NCBI GenBank assembly: GCA_905221605.1
Contig: CAJNDS010000487.1
Coordinates: 1 to 64,000 of the forward strand
DNA from: Symbiodinium natans
Lineage: Eukaryota; Sar; Dinophyceae; Suessiales; Symbiodiniaceae
DNA: 64,000 bases
Direction of reading: 5' to 3'
Shown here: piece after piece, positions 32,784-43,960 of the stretch
Position numbering within the stretch: position 1 is the first letter of the stretch
Layout of the letters: each line of letters begins with the position of its first letter
Notes under the pieces: generated by a model
What the model was told of the DNA's origin: nothing
Databases searched by the model: none
Seen by the model: only the letters and a program-made list of their open reading frames with translations
Translations under genes and position numbers: made by a program

Positions 32784-33221
32784 GTAAGGACGAGCTGGGT
32801 GTCGTTGATGAGGATTGGAAGCTCCGCCTGTGCTGTGCGGATGGATCTTGTGTCTAAAGCGGTGTGTTCAGTCAATTTGCGATGAAACAAAGGGGTCCGA
32901 GCCCTTTAGAGGTTCGACTCCGACCAAAAAGCCCTCTTTCGAAGAAGTGAAGCTTGCACGTGCAGGCACTGATGGTCTTCTCATCTTTGGGGCGCTATCG
33001 CCTGGTGCCCTCTTGCAAGAAACAATGGTTTCCGGAATTCGGGGTACCTTATTGCGGTCCTTTTCAGAAGGGAATCGTATTAGTTGTGGGTCTATTTTAG
33101 GGGTCCCCTATTGTCGTAAACTCCCTAAATCTCCAAGTACTGCACAGGATGCGCTGGGCTCTAGTTCTTTTTGAGGTGTCAGACGGAAAGGCCCAAGAAA
33201 CAGCTGTGTGTTCGCCACTGG

Positions 33222-33283
33222 GAAGAGGTGCCGAACCAGACGATTGTCAACTCAATGGCATCAGCATTGGAGACGCTCTGAGT
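33222..33283 (+). CDS. PPR repeat half
   Basis: EVPNQTIVNSMASALETL followed by a stop. Matches the second half of a PPR repeat loosely. Confidence 0.35.
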
Positions 33284-34504
33284 AGAAGTCAGCTGGGCTT
33301 TGGCAGCTGGGGGGGCAGGATTCTTATAGGGTGTTTGGGGGATTTCGGGGCCCATCGGCCTGGCCAAGAGTTGACGATGCTTTGCACCTGAGCGCTCGAT
33401 CCTGCCACTCCGGTGTTTTGCTCGGATGATGAACAGATCGTTACATGTCACAAGTGCGTGGTTCACAACAGCTCCGCATCAGAGGTAGCTCCAACCGATT
33501 CGTTTATAGCAAGAGAACAGCAGTCGCAGACTGCTGCCTTTGTTGTTTGGATCTTCAAATTCCGCAGGCGGCAGTCGCACCCAGGCACATATATCGAATG
33601 AGGGGAAGCGTAACTTGGGTAGGGCATTGGGGGGTTCAAGCTGCTCTTCACCTTGCCTGAGCCGCATGACGATTGGGCTCACGGGGATGATAGGGGTATA
33701 GGGGTAACAGGGTCATTAGGGTTCTAAGTTAGGGTTTCGGGCGTTTAGGGCTTGGGACTTTGTGGGGATCGCCTGTAGGCCTTGGGTCTGAGGGTATTAG
33801 GGGACCCAGTGAGGCCTGAGTTCTGAACCCTTCCTCTCAGGCTTCAAGTAGGGTCGCAGCATTCACAGAATCGACGCCCTTCTTCGGGCAGCACCTCTTT
33901 TCAGACCCGCGTTCCTTTTTTTTTGGGTGGGGGGGGGGGGAGGGGGCGGGGGGGGCGGGGGGGCACCCTTTAATTCCTAGGCTGCTCTTGCGACCTGCGG
34001 GAAGGGAGATGGTGTGTGAAGGTGAGGGACTGTGTCTTGACTCTTGACGGCAAGCTTTCATTATCCATGTTCTTGCACGGAAATCAGAAAGTTATGAGAT
34101 GTTGCAACCACAAACCCCCAAACCCTAAAACAGATGTCTCCAGTTTTGTCCGCACTGTCCTAGGTTCTCGAACCTCCCTGATCTGCCTTTGATCACTGGA
34201 ACCCCCTTATGCACCCTTCGTCCGATTTTCTGTCGGACGTGGCGACCGATGGCGGCTCCTGGAACACACGTTCCTCTGTTGTTGCGCGGGCGGTTGCTAG
34301 TTGCCTGAGACAATGACTCCATAGGGAACAGGTGCACTGTACATAGTTGCCCGCATAGAGCCCTTCATGGTCTTGCGCCGAGACACGAAGACCAGTCCAG
34401 CTTGCAGATGTCCACACGTGGTTCCGACAAGATTCCATGCGTTCGAGTCGCCTTCCCAGCCGCGCGATCATCGCAATGCAGCACCGTCAGAGCGAGAATT
34501 TCCC

Positions 34505-34600
34505 AACCTCGGCCCAAGGAAAGGCCGCCAATGGCAGCTTGCGCTTCAGATGCTGTCGGTGCATAGACCCGACCTCATTACGTGCAATTGCGCTCCTGGG
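34505..34600 (+). CDS. PPR repeat exon fragment
   Basis: GRQWQLALQMLSVHRPDLIT followed by CNCA. Contains W..AL.ML and the RPDxxTCN turn of PPR repeats. Confidence 0.5.
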
Positions 34601-34673
34601 CCGCAAAGTCACTCTTAAGCATCCACGGGCAAGAGCCAAGCCCCCAGCCCACGGCAGTCTTGAGTGAACTTTC

Positions 34674-34765
34674 ATGAGAGCTTGGGAGGCCCTTCTCTCC
34701 TGTCAAAGAGCCGGCCAGTGGCGGGCTGCTGCGCACCTGCTCGTGATGATGGAGAAGGTCGAGTG
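34674..34765 (+). CDS. PPR repeat exon fragment
   Basis: RAWEALLSCQRAGQWRAAAH then LLVMMEK, followed by GTCGAG. Clear PPR signature. With the others it gives about eleven pieces over 6 kb on one strand, each separated by 0.2-1.2 kb. Confidence 0.55.
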
Positions 34766-35329
34766 CGATGCTGCACAAATCCCGGGGTTCAGCTGCGTAG
34801 CCGCCGGTGCTTATTCTGCCGTATGTTTACGGTTGACTTCCAAAAGCATGCAACATGGTAGACTTTGCATGTTGCGCCCGAGCGGTGCACATGGCCAGGC
34901 ACGCGTGCAGGCAGACCTGGTTTGCCACTTGGATGCCGTTTTGGCGATCTGACCCTTCCAAGATCTTCCAGTTTCCAGGACGTCCTTGACCAATGGAGTC
35001 TTTATCTATTAAATCTATTGATATCTATTGGGGATCTGACCAATATGCCAGCAAAACACAGAGAGCAAAGTTTGTGACGGCAATTATGGGTGCAGAACCG
35101 GTACGGCAACGCAAACAACGAACAATGCTTGAAGCACACATACAAACTTGTATGTATATATATACATGTGGCTGATACCTTTAGGGTTCTTTTTGCTTAG
35201 TTTGCATGTGTAGTATTTAAAAAACAAAGCAAAATGCTTCATTTATATTTGTTCCTAAGCAACAACATACACGCTAGAAGTTACGGACTTCGTCATTGAT
35301 TGAGATAATTGTTCACTGAACTGAAGCCC
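34766..35329. other. no supported gene
   Basis: AT-rich, with TATGTATATATATACAT near 35151-35167. Nothing coding recognised. Confidence 0.35.
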
Positions 35330-37495
35330 CAAGAGATCTTTCATTGAAAACAAAATACAGGAGGACTTGCATGTCCCATTAGGAGAGAGAGAGAGAGAGA
35401 GGAGCTCTCGCATTCTGCATTAAAAGAAAGAGGACACGGCTCATTTCCATTTTCTATGAGAAGATAGAGGAGAGGGGGGGGGAGGGCTCTCTCATTTCCA
35501 AACACGACACAGAGGGACATAGAAAAGATATCTCATTTATTCGAAAGAGAGATCCTTCACTCAGAAAAAAACTAGTTCATTTCCAAACAAAAGAGGAGTT
35601 CTTTCATGTCCCATCTCTCATTATGATTAACAAGATGGATGACATCGATTCATGTCCGTTCTTTTGTTGCTTTATCAAAGGGTCTTTTCGTTTCCTATAC
35701 AGGATTTCTTTTGTTTCTATGAGAAGATTAGAGGAGCTCTTTCATCTCCTACTCAAAGATAGAAGAGTACATTGGTAATGCATAAGAGGTCAAAAGAGCT
35801 CTCTGATGTCCTATCTTTTTCATATGTCGTCAATAGGTAGAGGAATCCTCAGCTCTACCGTTTCCTATCTGGTACATGAAAGAGCTTCTCTATCTCGCAA
35901 TACGTCGTGAGAGACCTCCTCTAGCTTTTCGCAGGAAATGAGTGTGAGAGAGAGAGAGAGAGAGTTCTCTACTATGTCGAGTTTTCAGAAATAGCTTCTC
36001 TATCAATGAAGAGGTCATCAGAGAAGCCGTTTATCTCTTCATAGGAAATGACACAGCTCTTCTACCTTTTCTACTTGAGATCCCTTAAATGGGACATGCA
36101 GCAACTCATCAATCTCTGTCTTTTACATGAGAGGAGCCTTTCTCCTACTTGAAGAAATGTTTCCTAGAAAGAGATATAGAACATCTCATTTCCTCGAGAG
36201 AGAGATCTTTCATTGAAAACAAAGGAGGACTTTCATGTCCCACTAGGAGAGAGAGGAGCTCTCTCATATGCTGCGTGAAAAGATACAGGGCATCGCTCAT
36301 TTCCATTTTTACCATTTTCTATGAGAAGTTAGAGGAGAGGGGGAGGGGGGGAGGACTCATTCATTTCCAATTACGAGACAGAGGGACCTAGAAGAGATAT
36401 CTCATTTATTCGAAAGAGAGATCCTTCACTCAAAAAAAACTAGTTCATTTCCAAACAAAAGAGGAGCTCTTTCATGTCCCATCTCTCATGATGATTAACA
36501 AGATGGATGACATCAATTCATGTCCGTTTTTTTGTTGGTTTATCAAAGGGTCTCTTCGTTTCCTATACAGGACTTCTTTTGTTTCCTATGAGAAGATAGA
36601 GGAGCTCTTTCATCTCCTACTCAGAGATAGAAGAATGCACTGGTACTACATAAGAGATCATAAGAGCTCGCTCATGTACTATCGTTGTCATATGTCGTCA
36701 ATAGGTAGAAGAATTCGCAGCTCTACCATTTCCTATCTTTTACATGAAAGAGCTTCTCTATCTCGCAATAGGTCATGAGACACCTGCTCCATCTTCTTGC
36801 AGGAAATGAAAGAGGAGTTCTCTATTATGTCTATTTTTTTCAGAAATAGTTTCTCAAGTAATGAAAGAAGCCGTTTATCTCTTATAGGAAATGACAGAGC
36901 TCTTCTACCTTTTTGCTTGAGATCTCTCCTTTGCCCTAAACAAAGTTTTGAAGGACTTTCTCTATGCCTTACATGGGACATGACACAGCTCGTCAATCTC
37001 AATCGTTTGCTTGAGAGAGTTTCTTCTATCTTTTAAGAGGTCATCCGCAAAGCTCTTCTATCTCTTTGTAAGAAGTGACAGAGTGCCCTTGCTTTCTCTT
37101 TCACTTCCGCTTCTAAATGCGCGTGAGCAAGCTTTTCTATCTCTTCTGTCTCCTAAATAGGTCATGAGAGGGCTCCCCTCGCTCACTCTTTTTAGGGAAT
37201 AGGGGAGCTCTCTCATTACGCATTAAAAGATAGCGGACTTCGTTCGCTTCCATTCTTGCATTTCCTTTGAGAAGATAGAGGAGCTCATTCATCTCCTATT
37301 CAGAGATAAAGGAACTCATTCATAAAACGGATGGAAGCTCTCTGTATTTTTCATTTCCTGTCACTAGGTAGGAGGAGCTCTCAGCTCTGCCATTTCCTAC
37401 CTCTTGCATGAAAGAGCTTCTCTCTATCTCGCAATAGGTCATGAGAAACCCTCCTCTATCTTTTTGCAGGAATGCATTTTGCAGGAAATGAGAGT
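35330..37495. repeat. degenerate duplications, unit about 870 bp
   Basis: GAGATCTTTCATTGAAAACA at 35334 recurs at 36204, followed in both by GGAGGACTT...CATGTCCCA. CATATGTCGTCAATAGGTAG near 35822 recurs near 36690. A partial third copy covers about 37200-37490 (CTCTATCTCGCAATAGGTCA). Inside, GAGCTCTTTCATTTCC-like phrases recur at short, irregular intervals. Short frames only. Confidence 0.75.
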
Positions 37496-37499
37496 TCAA

Positions 37500-37735
37500 T
37501 CTGATAGGAGTATTATTTCAATAGGAATCCTGTTCATCTTAATGTGAATGTTATTAAGATTAAGAAGAATTCTGTTAACATGAATATGAATATGAATATG
37601 AATATGAATCTTACTACAATTCATCAAAAAATACTTGAAAAGTATCCTATTAGTCTCGATATGATTCTATCTAAAATTAATGGGGTTCCTATAAATATCA
37701 GTATGAACGCTATTATTATCAAATAACTATTAAAA
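37500..37735. repeat. degenerate AATAGGAATCCT-type repeat
   Basis: TATTAAGATTAAGAAGAATT-like phrases with ATGAATATGAATATGAATAT. The same style reappears at 57.8-58.6 kb. Confidence 0.5.
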
Positions 37736-37759
37736 CCTATAGATGAAAATCAGAAAAAC

Positions 37760-38110
37760 AAGGGAAAATGTACATGTCCAAAAACGGCGTTTACGGTTTA
37801 GGGTTTGAAGTGTTGGTTTGAAAGTTCTGGGTTTTGTATAGGCGAAAACCAATAAAAACCAGACCAAGATGGGACATGTCCAAAAACGGAGGTTGTAAGG
37901 AGTTGAAGACAGGCTAAGGGTTTATAAGGCTTAGGGTTTAAGATTTCGGGTTTAGGGATCAGTGTTTAAAGTGTTGGTTTGAACGTTTTAAGGCTTGGTA
38001 TTGGTGAACATCAGTAAAAACCATGAAAAATTGAACATGTCCAAAAACGGAGGTTGCAAGGAGCTGAAGATAGGGTTAAATGCACCACTAAGCAAAACAA
38101 CCGCACATAG
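37760..38110. repeat. three copies of ACATGTCCAAAAACGG-anchored repeat
   Basis: ACATGTCCAAAAACGGAGGT or close variants occur near 37771, 37874 and 38034. They are followed by TTGNAAGGAG(T/C)TGAAGA in two copies and interspersed with GGTTTAGGG-like runs and GTGTTGGTTTGAA. Confidence 0.65.
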
Positions 38111-38225
38111 TATGCGAAGACGCACCAATAAGTATAACAACTGCATATAGAACATGTAGGAAGCGAAGACGCACCAATAAGCAAGACAAGCGCATCTAGA
38201 ACGAAGACACACCACTAAGCAAAAC

Positions 38226-40265
38226 ATATTTTGGGTTCATTTTTTGCTCCAAAGAGTGACATCGCAAGCCCTGGTCCCTAAGATCTTGGGCCCAGTTTTT
38301 GCTCCAAAGAGTCAAATCGCAAGCCCTGGTCCCTAGGATTTTGGGTTTAATTTTTGCTCCAAAGAGTCAAATCGCAAGCCCTGGTCCCTAAGATTTGGGG
38401 CCCAGTTTTTGCTCCAAAGAGTCAAATCGCAAGCCCTGGTCCTTAAGATTTTGGGCGCATTTTTTGCTCCAAAGAGTAGCATCGCAAGCCCTGGTCCCTA
38501 AGATTTTGGGCCCAGTTTTTGCTCCAAAAGGTCAAATCGCAAGCACTGGTCCCTGAGAGTTTGGGTTCATGTTTTGCTCAAAAGAGTTAAATCGCAAGCC
38601 CTGGTCCCTAAGATTTTGGGTTCATTTTTTGCTCCAAAGAGTGACATCGCAAGCCCTGGTCCCTAAGATCTTGGGCCCAGTTTTTGCTCCAAAGAGTCAA
38701 ATCGCAAGCCTTGGTCCCTAAGATTTTGGGTTTAATTTTTGCTCCAAAGAGTCAAATCGCAAGCCCTGGTCCCTAAGATTTGGGGCTCAGTTTTTGCTCC
38801 AAAGAGTCAAATCGCAAGCCCTGGTCCTTAAGATTTTGGGCGCATTTTTTGCTCCAAAGAGTAGCATCGCAAGCCCTGGTCCCTAAGATTTTGGGTTTAA
38901 TTTTTGCTCCAAAGAGTCAAATCGCAAGCCCTGGTCCCTAAGATTTGGGGCCCAGTTTTTGCTCCAAAGAGTCAAATCGCAAGCCCTGGTCCTTAAGATT
39001 TTGGGCGCATTTTTTGCTCCAAAGAGTAGCATCGCAAGCCCTGGTCCCTAAGATTTTGGGCCCAGTTTTTGCTCCAAAAGGTCAAATCGCAAGCCCTGGT
39101 CCCTAAGATTTGGGGCCCAGTTTTTGCTCAAAAAAGTCAAATCGCAAGCCATAAGATTTTGGGCCCAGTTTTTGCTCCAAAAGGTCAAATCGCAAGCACT
39201 GGTCCCTGAGAGTTTGGGTTCATGTTTTGCTTCAAAATGTCAAATCGCAAGCCCTGGTCCCTGAGAGTTTGGGTTCATTTTTTTGCTCCAAAGAGTGACA
39301 TCGCAAGCCCTGGTCCCTAAGATCTTGGGCCCAGTTGTTGCTCCAAAGAGTCAAATCGCAAGCCCTGGTCCCTAAGATTTTGGGTTTAATTTTTGCTCCA
39401 AAGAGTCAAATCGCAAGCCCTGGTCCCTAAGATTTGGGGCTCAGTTTTTGCTCCAAAGAATCAAATCGCAAGCCCTGGTCCTTCAGATTTTGGGCGCATT
39501 TTTTGCTCCAAAGAGTAGCATCGCAAGCCCTGGTCCCTAAGATTTTGGGTTTAATTTTTGCTCCAAAGAGTCAAATCGCAAGCCCTGGTCCCTAAGATTT
39601 TGGGTTTAATTTTTGCTCCAAAGAGTCAAATCGCAAGCCCTGGTCCTTAAGATTTTGGGCCCAGTTTTTGCTCCAAAAGGTCAAATCGCAAGCACTGGTC
39701 CCTGAGAGTTTGGGTTCATGTTTTGCTCCAAAATGTCAAATCGCAAGCCCTGGTCCCTGAGAGTTTGGGTTCATGTTTTGCTCAAAAGAGTCAAATCGCA
39801 AGCCCTGGTCCCTAAGATTTTGGGTTCATTTTTTGCTCCAAAGAGTGACATCGCAAGCCCTGGTCCCTAAGATCTTGGGCCCAGTTTTTGCTCCAAAGAG
39901 TCAAATCGAAAGCCCTGGTCCCTAGGATTTTGGGTTTAATTTTTGCTCCAAAGAGTCAAATCGCAAGCCCTGGTCCCTAAGATTTGGGGCCCAGTTTTTG
40001 CTCCAAAGAGTCAAATCGCAAGCCCTGGTCCTTAAGATTTTGGGCGCATTTTTTGCTCCAAAGAGTAGCATCGCAAGCCCTGGTCCCTAAGATTTTGGGC
40101 CCGGTTTTTGCTCCAAAAGGTCAAATCGCAAGCCCTGGTCCCTAAGATTTGGGGCCCAGTTTTTGCCCAGAATAGTTAAACCGCAAGCTTTGGTCCTTAA
40201 GTTTTTAGGCTCTTTTTTTGATGCAAGGAGTCAAATCACAAGCCATGGTCCTTAAGATTTTGAGC
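38226..40265. repeat. ~56-bp satellite array with mixed monomer variants
   Basis: About 35 tandem units with core TTTTTGCTCCAAAGAGTCAA then ATCGCAAGCCCTGGTCCCTA and AGATTTTGGG. Monomers differ at fixed places: GTCAAATCGC, GTGACATCGC or GTAGCATCGC, and GGGCCCAG, GGGTTCAT, GGGTTTAA or GGGCGCAT. GTGACATCGC monomers recur near 38257, 38641, 39294 and 39845, and GTAGCATCGC near 38477, 38851, 39027, 39513 and 40065, with similar neighbours, which indicates higher-order repeats. No coding frame. Confidence 0.9.
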
Positions 40266-40419
40266 TCAACGCTTCATCATTCTACTCACCAGTCTTATTC
40301 CATCGTCCCGCACACCTACCTGCTCACACCTCCTCTACTCCATATTGTAGCACACAATCGCTTAATATTACACCCCCCTATTCGCGCACCTCTCTCTTAA
40401 GGTGAAGCTGCGAATTAAA

Positions 40420-40800
40420 AGTTATCATAATTATGATAACTCAGGGGTGGGACCCTAAGGAGTTATCATAATTATGATAACTCCAGTTGGTGACTCTAAA
40501 GTTATCATAATTATGATAACTCAGGTTTGGGAACCTAAAGTTATCATAATTATGATAACTCAGGTTTGGGAACCTAAGGTTATCATAATCATGATAACTC
40601 AGGTTTGGGAACCTAAAGTTATCATAATTATGATAACTCAGGCTTGGGAACCTAAGGTTATCATAATCATGATAACTCAGACTGGGGACCTTAAAGTTAT
40701 CATAATTATGATGACTCAGGTTTGGGAACCTAAGGTTATCATAATCATGATAACTCAGGTTTGGGAACCTAAAGTTATCATAATTATGATAACTCAGATT
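40420..40800. repeat. 39-bp tandem array of a 22-bp perfect palindrome
   Basis: Ten copies. The palindrome AGTTATCATAATTATGATAA plus CT alternates in part with GTTATCATAATCATGATAAC. The spacer CAGGTTTGGGAACCTAA is itself a weak inverted repeat. Steps are 39 bp after the first. A 130-codon frame through it is only a repeat translation. Confidence 0.9.
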
Positions 40801-42480
40801 ATGGACCCTTTAATTAATTTAATTAATCTAATTAATTCAATTAATTCAATTAATCCAATTAATTGAATTAATTGAATTAATTGAATTAGTTGAATTAGCG
40901 AAAGAGGTTTTTCGAATTCAATTATTTCAATTAATTCAATTATGTGGGGTTCCCTAATCGAAATCCGGATTTCCCGCGTATTGTATTAATTCAATTAATT
41001 CAACTAATTCACTTAATTCAATTAATTCAATTAATTCAATTAATTGAATTAATTGAACAATTGAATTAATTGAATTAGCGAAGGAGGCTTTTCGAATTCA
41101 ATTAATTCAATTAATTCAATTAATTGAATTAATTGAATTAATTGAATTAATTGAATTAATTGAATTAATTGAATTAATTCAATAGGGGGGAAATCTTTGT
41201 TTTGAAAAAAAGAAATAGATAATTGAATTAATTGAATTAATTGAATTAGCGAAAGAGGCTTTTTCGAATTCAATTAATTCAATTAATCCAATTAATTGAA
41301 TTAATTGAATTAATTGAATTAGCGAAAGAGGTTTTTCGAATTCAATTAATGCAATTAATTCAATTATGTGGGGTTCCCTAATCGAAATCCGGATTTCCCG
41401 CGTATTGAATTAATTCAATTAATTCAATTAATTCAATTAATTCAATTAATTCAATTAATTGAATTAATTGAATTACTTGAATTAGCGAAGGAGGCTTTTC
41501 GAATTCAATTAATTCAATTAATTCAATTAATTGAATTAATTGAATTAATTGAATTAATTCAATAGAGGGGAAATCTTTGTTTTGAAAAAAGAAATAGATA
41601 ATTGAATTAATTGAATTAATTGAATTAGCGAAAGAGGCTTTTTCGAATTCAATTAATTCAATTAATTCCAATTAATTGATTATTTTAGGAAAGAGGTAAT
41701 TAATTAATTAATTAATTAATTAGTTGAAATTATTTCGAATTAATTCAATTAATTCAATTAATTCAATTAATTCAATTAATTCAATTAATTCAATTAATTG
41801 AATTTAATTGAATTAGCGAAGGAGGCTTTTCGAATTCAATTAATTCAATTAATTCAATTAATTGAATTAATTGAATTAATTGAATTAATTGAATTAATTG
41901 AATTAATTGAATTAATTCAATAGGGGGGAAATCTTTGTTTTGAAAAAAAGAAATAGATAATTGAATTAATTGAATTAATTGAATTAGCGAAAGAGGCTTT
42001 TTCGAATTCAATTAATTCAAGTAATCCAATTAATTGAATTAATTGAATTAATTGAATTAATTGAATTAGCGAAAGAGGTTTTTCGAATTCAATTAATTCA
42101 ATTAATTCAATTATGTGGGGTTCCCTAATCGAAATCCGGATTTCCCGCGTATTGAATTAATTCAATAGGGGGAAAATCTTTGTTTTCAAAAAAAAATAGA
42201 TAATTGAATTAATTGAATTAATTGAATTAGCGAAAGAGGCTTTTCGAATTCAATTAATTCAATTAATCCAATTAATTGAATTAATTGAATTAATTGAGTT
42301 AATTGAATTAGCGAAAGAGGTTTTTCGAATTCAATTATTTGAATTATTTAAATTAATTAAATTAATTCAATTAATTCAATTAATTGAATTCGCAAAAGAA
42401 ATTTGTTGATTTCGATTATTTCCATTAATTCAATTAATTAAATTAATTAAATTAACTAAATTAATTAAATAGAAGGCAAG
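40801..42480. repeat. 9-bp TTAATTGAA/TTCAATTAA array with embedded blocks
   Basis: Runs of AATTAATTG and their complement AATTCAATT meet head to head. Embedded blocks repeat: GAATTAGCGAAAGAGGCTTT; GTGGGGTTCCCTAATCGAAA plus TCCGGATTTCCCGCG (about 40942, 41367, 42114); and GGGAAATCTTTGTTTTGAAA plus AAAGAAATAGATAATTG (about 41187, 41568, 41927, 42170). The embedded blocks imply expansion of a larger unit. Confidence 0.9.
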
Positions 42481-43585
42481 CAAGAGGATACGCAAAATAG
42501 ACCCGAAAGGGCTCTCTCACATATATATATATACATATATATCTATGTGTATACATAAGTTTACATACACAGATATGATATTTATATACGTCTAAAAGGG
42601 TCAGAGAATTCCCATGTGATGGGACTGCCGGGATTCCCTGAGCCGACCCGCCGAGGCTTCAACACAGCCGGCCTCCTGTGGGAGCAGCACCGCTGTTGGA
42701 ATCGCCTCGAGGTTCCTCGGAGATGAACCTGAGCCTGGCATCACTTTTTTTGTCACTGCTTGTCAAAGCTTTGATTTCACCATCCGTCTTATAGGTTGCC
42801 ATCTGAGGCGTGCCTTGGCCAACTTGCAGACGTGCTCCAGCAGGAGCTCGCGCCGTGAAGAAGAGGGCGTCACACGTCCGGGAAGATGCTGCGGACACCG
42901 CATGCGACATGGCTTCATGGACTGTGAGCCCTGTGGGATCGGCTTGGACAGCACCGGGCTTGCAAGGAAGCGGGGGCTCTCGAAGGAGAAGAGCAAGCCT
43001 CGTACACCTCAATGCTCTCCAAGTCGTGGAGCGAGCGGCGCCCTCGCCCAAGTGTTTGAAGAAGAGCGTGGCGTCGGCGGCTTTGACTTCGCCCCAAAAA
43101 GGGTGCGGCGATCCGTCGTTGGCTCGCTCAGCCGGCCGCCAGCAAGGTAAATGTGTAAGATCCAGAACTTGCAGCTGCGAGCTGTAAAGACTCAGCAATC
43201 GAAAGCGAGGTTTGCAGCACAGTTCTGACCTAGGAGTTGTTTTCACAACGGAACATGTGTCTGCTTTAGGGGGATGGAGGGAGAGGAGGGTAGTAACAAC
43301 TAGTAACAACGTTTGCCAGCCCAACGGCCACCTCTCGGAAGCCCTTCGCCATCCTTCGCCCTAAAGCCCATCATACAAAGGAGCTTCGAAGATCGCTTAA
43401 TATGACCGAACATACATTCCCGTTGCATCCAGCCCTGCATAAAGAACCACGTGCCTCAGAGCTTGCAAACTGCACACAACGCGCCATGCCCTGAGGTTGG
43501 ACAGCCTGGCATTGGCACCGGAGCATTCCTGGCCAGCTTTCCAAGCTCTCTGAGCCCGCAATAAGGAGCTGATTTCGGAGAACCC

Positions 43586-43616
<31 letters not shown>

Positions 43617-43960
43617 AACACAAAACAGACCTCACCCGCTCTCTTCCGCCAGGTTTAGCTTCTTCGGGATGATGGCCAAGCAGGTGACCCTGGAGCATCG
43701 CAGCTTCGGTCGGGAGCTCTGCGCATCGTAGGGGGGGAGGGGGGGTGCTGATCTAGTTTTTGGATCCCTAATGTCGACAAGCCGTTGACCTACCCCAGAT
43801 TCAGGTATCCGGCCCTTTCACACATGGACAGTTGGTGCACACATGGACAGTTGGTGGACCAAAGCCGACAAGTAGTGTCAGGGTTCAGGAGTGTCACAGA
43901 AGGTTCTCGGCCCGGGTGCTTCGTCAAGTTCACTCCCTGTAGCTCCCGTGTCAGCTGAGT
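42481..43960. other. no supported gene; microsatellite and poly-C
   Basis: An AT/TATG microsatellite near 42520-42590 and a C tract (about 43580-43606) followed by poly-A. A frame at 42810-43187 is moderately GC-rich but has no motif. Within the protease model this is intron. Confidence 0.35.

Noticed and set aside
38226-40265. CRISPR array
   Set aside because: Direct tandem repeats without unique spacers, in a eukaryotic context, with no cas genes.
40474-40866. 130-codon frame with repeating VIIIMITQVWEPK
   Set aside because: Encoded entirely by the 39-bp palindromic array.
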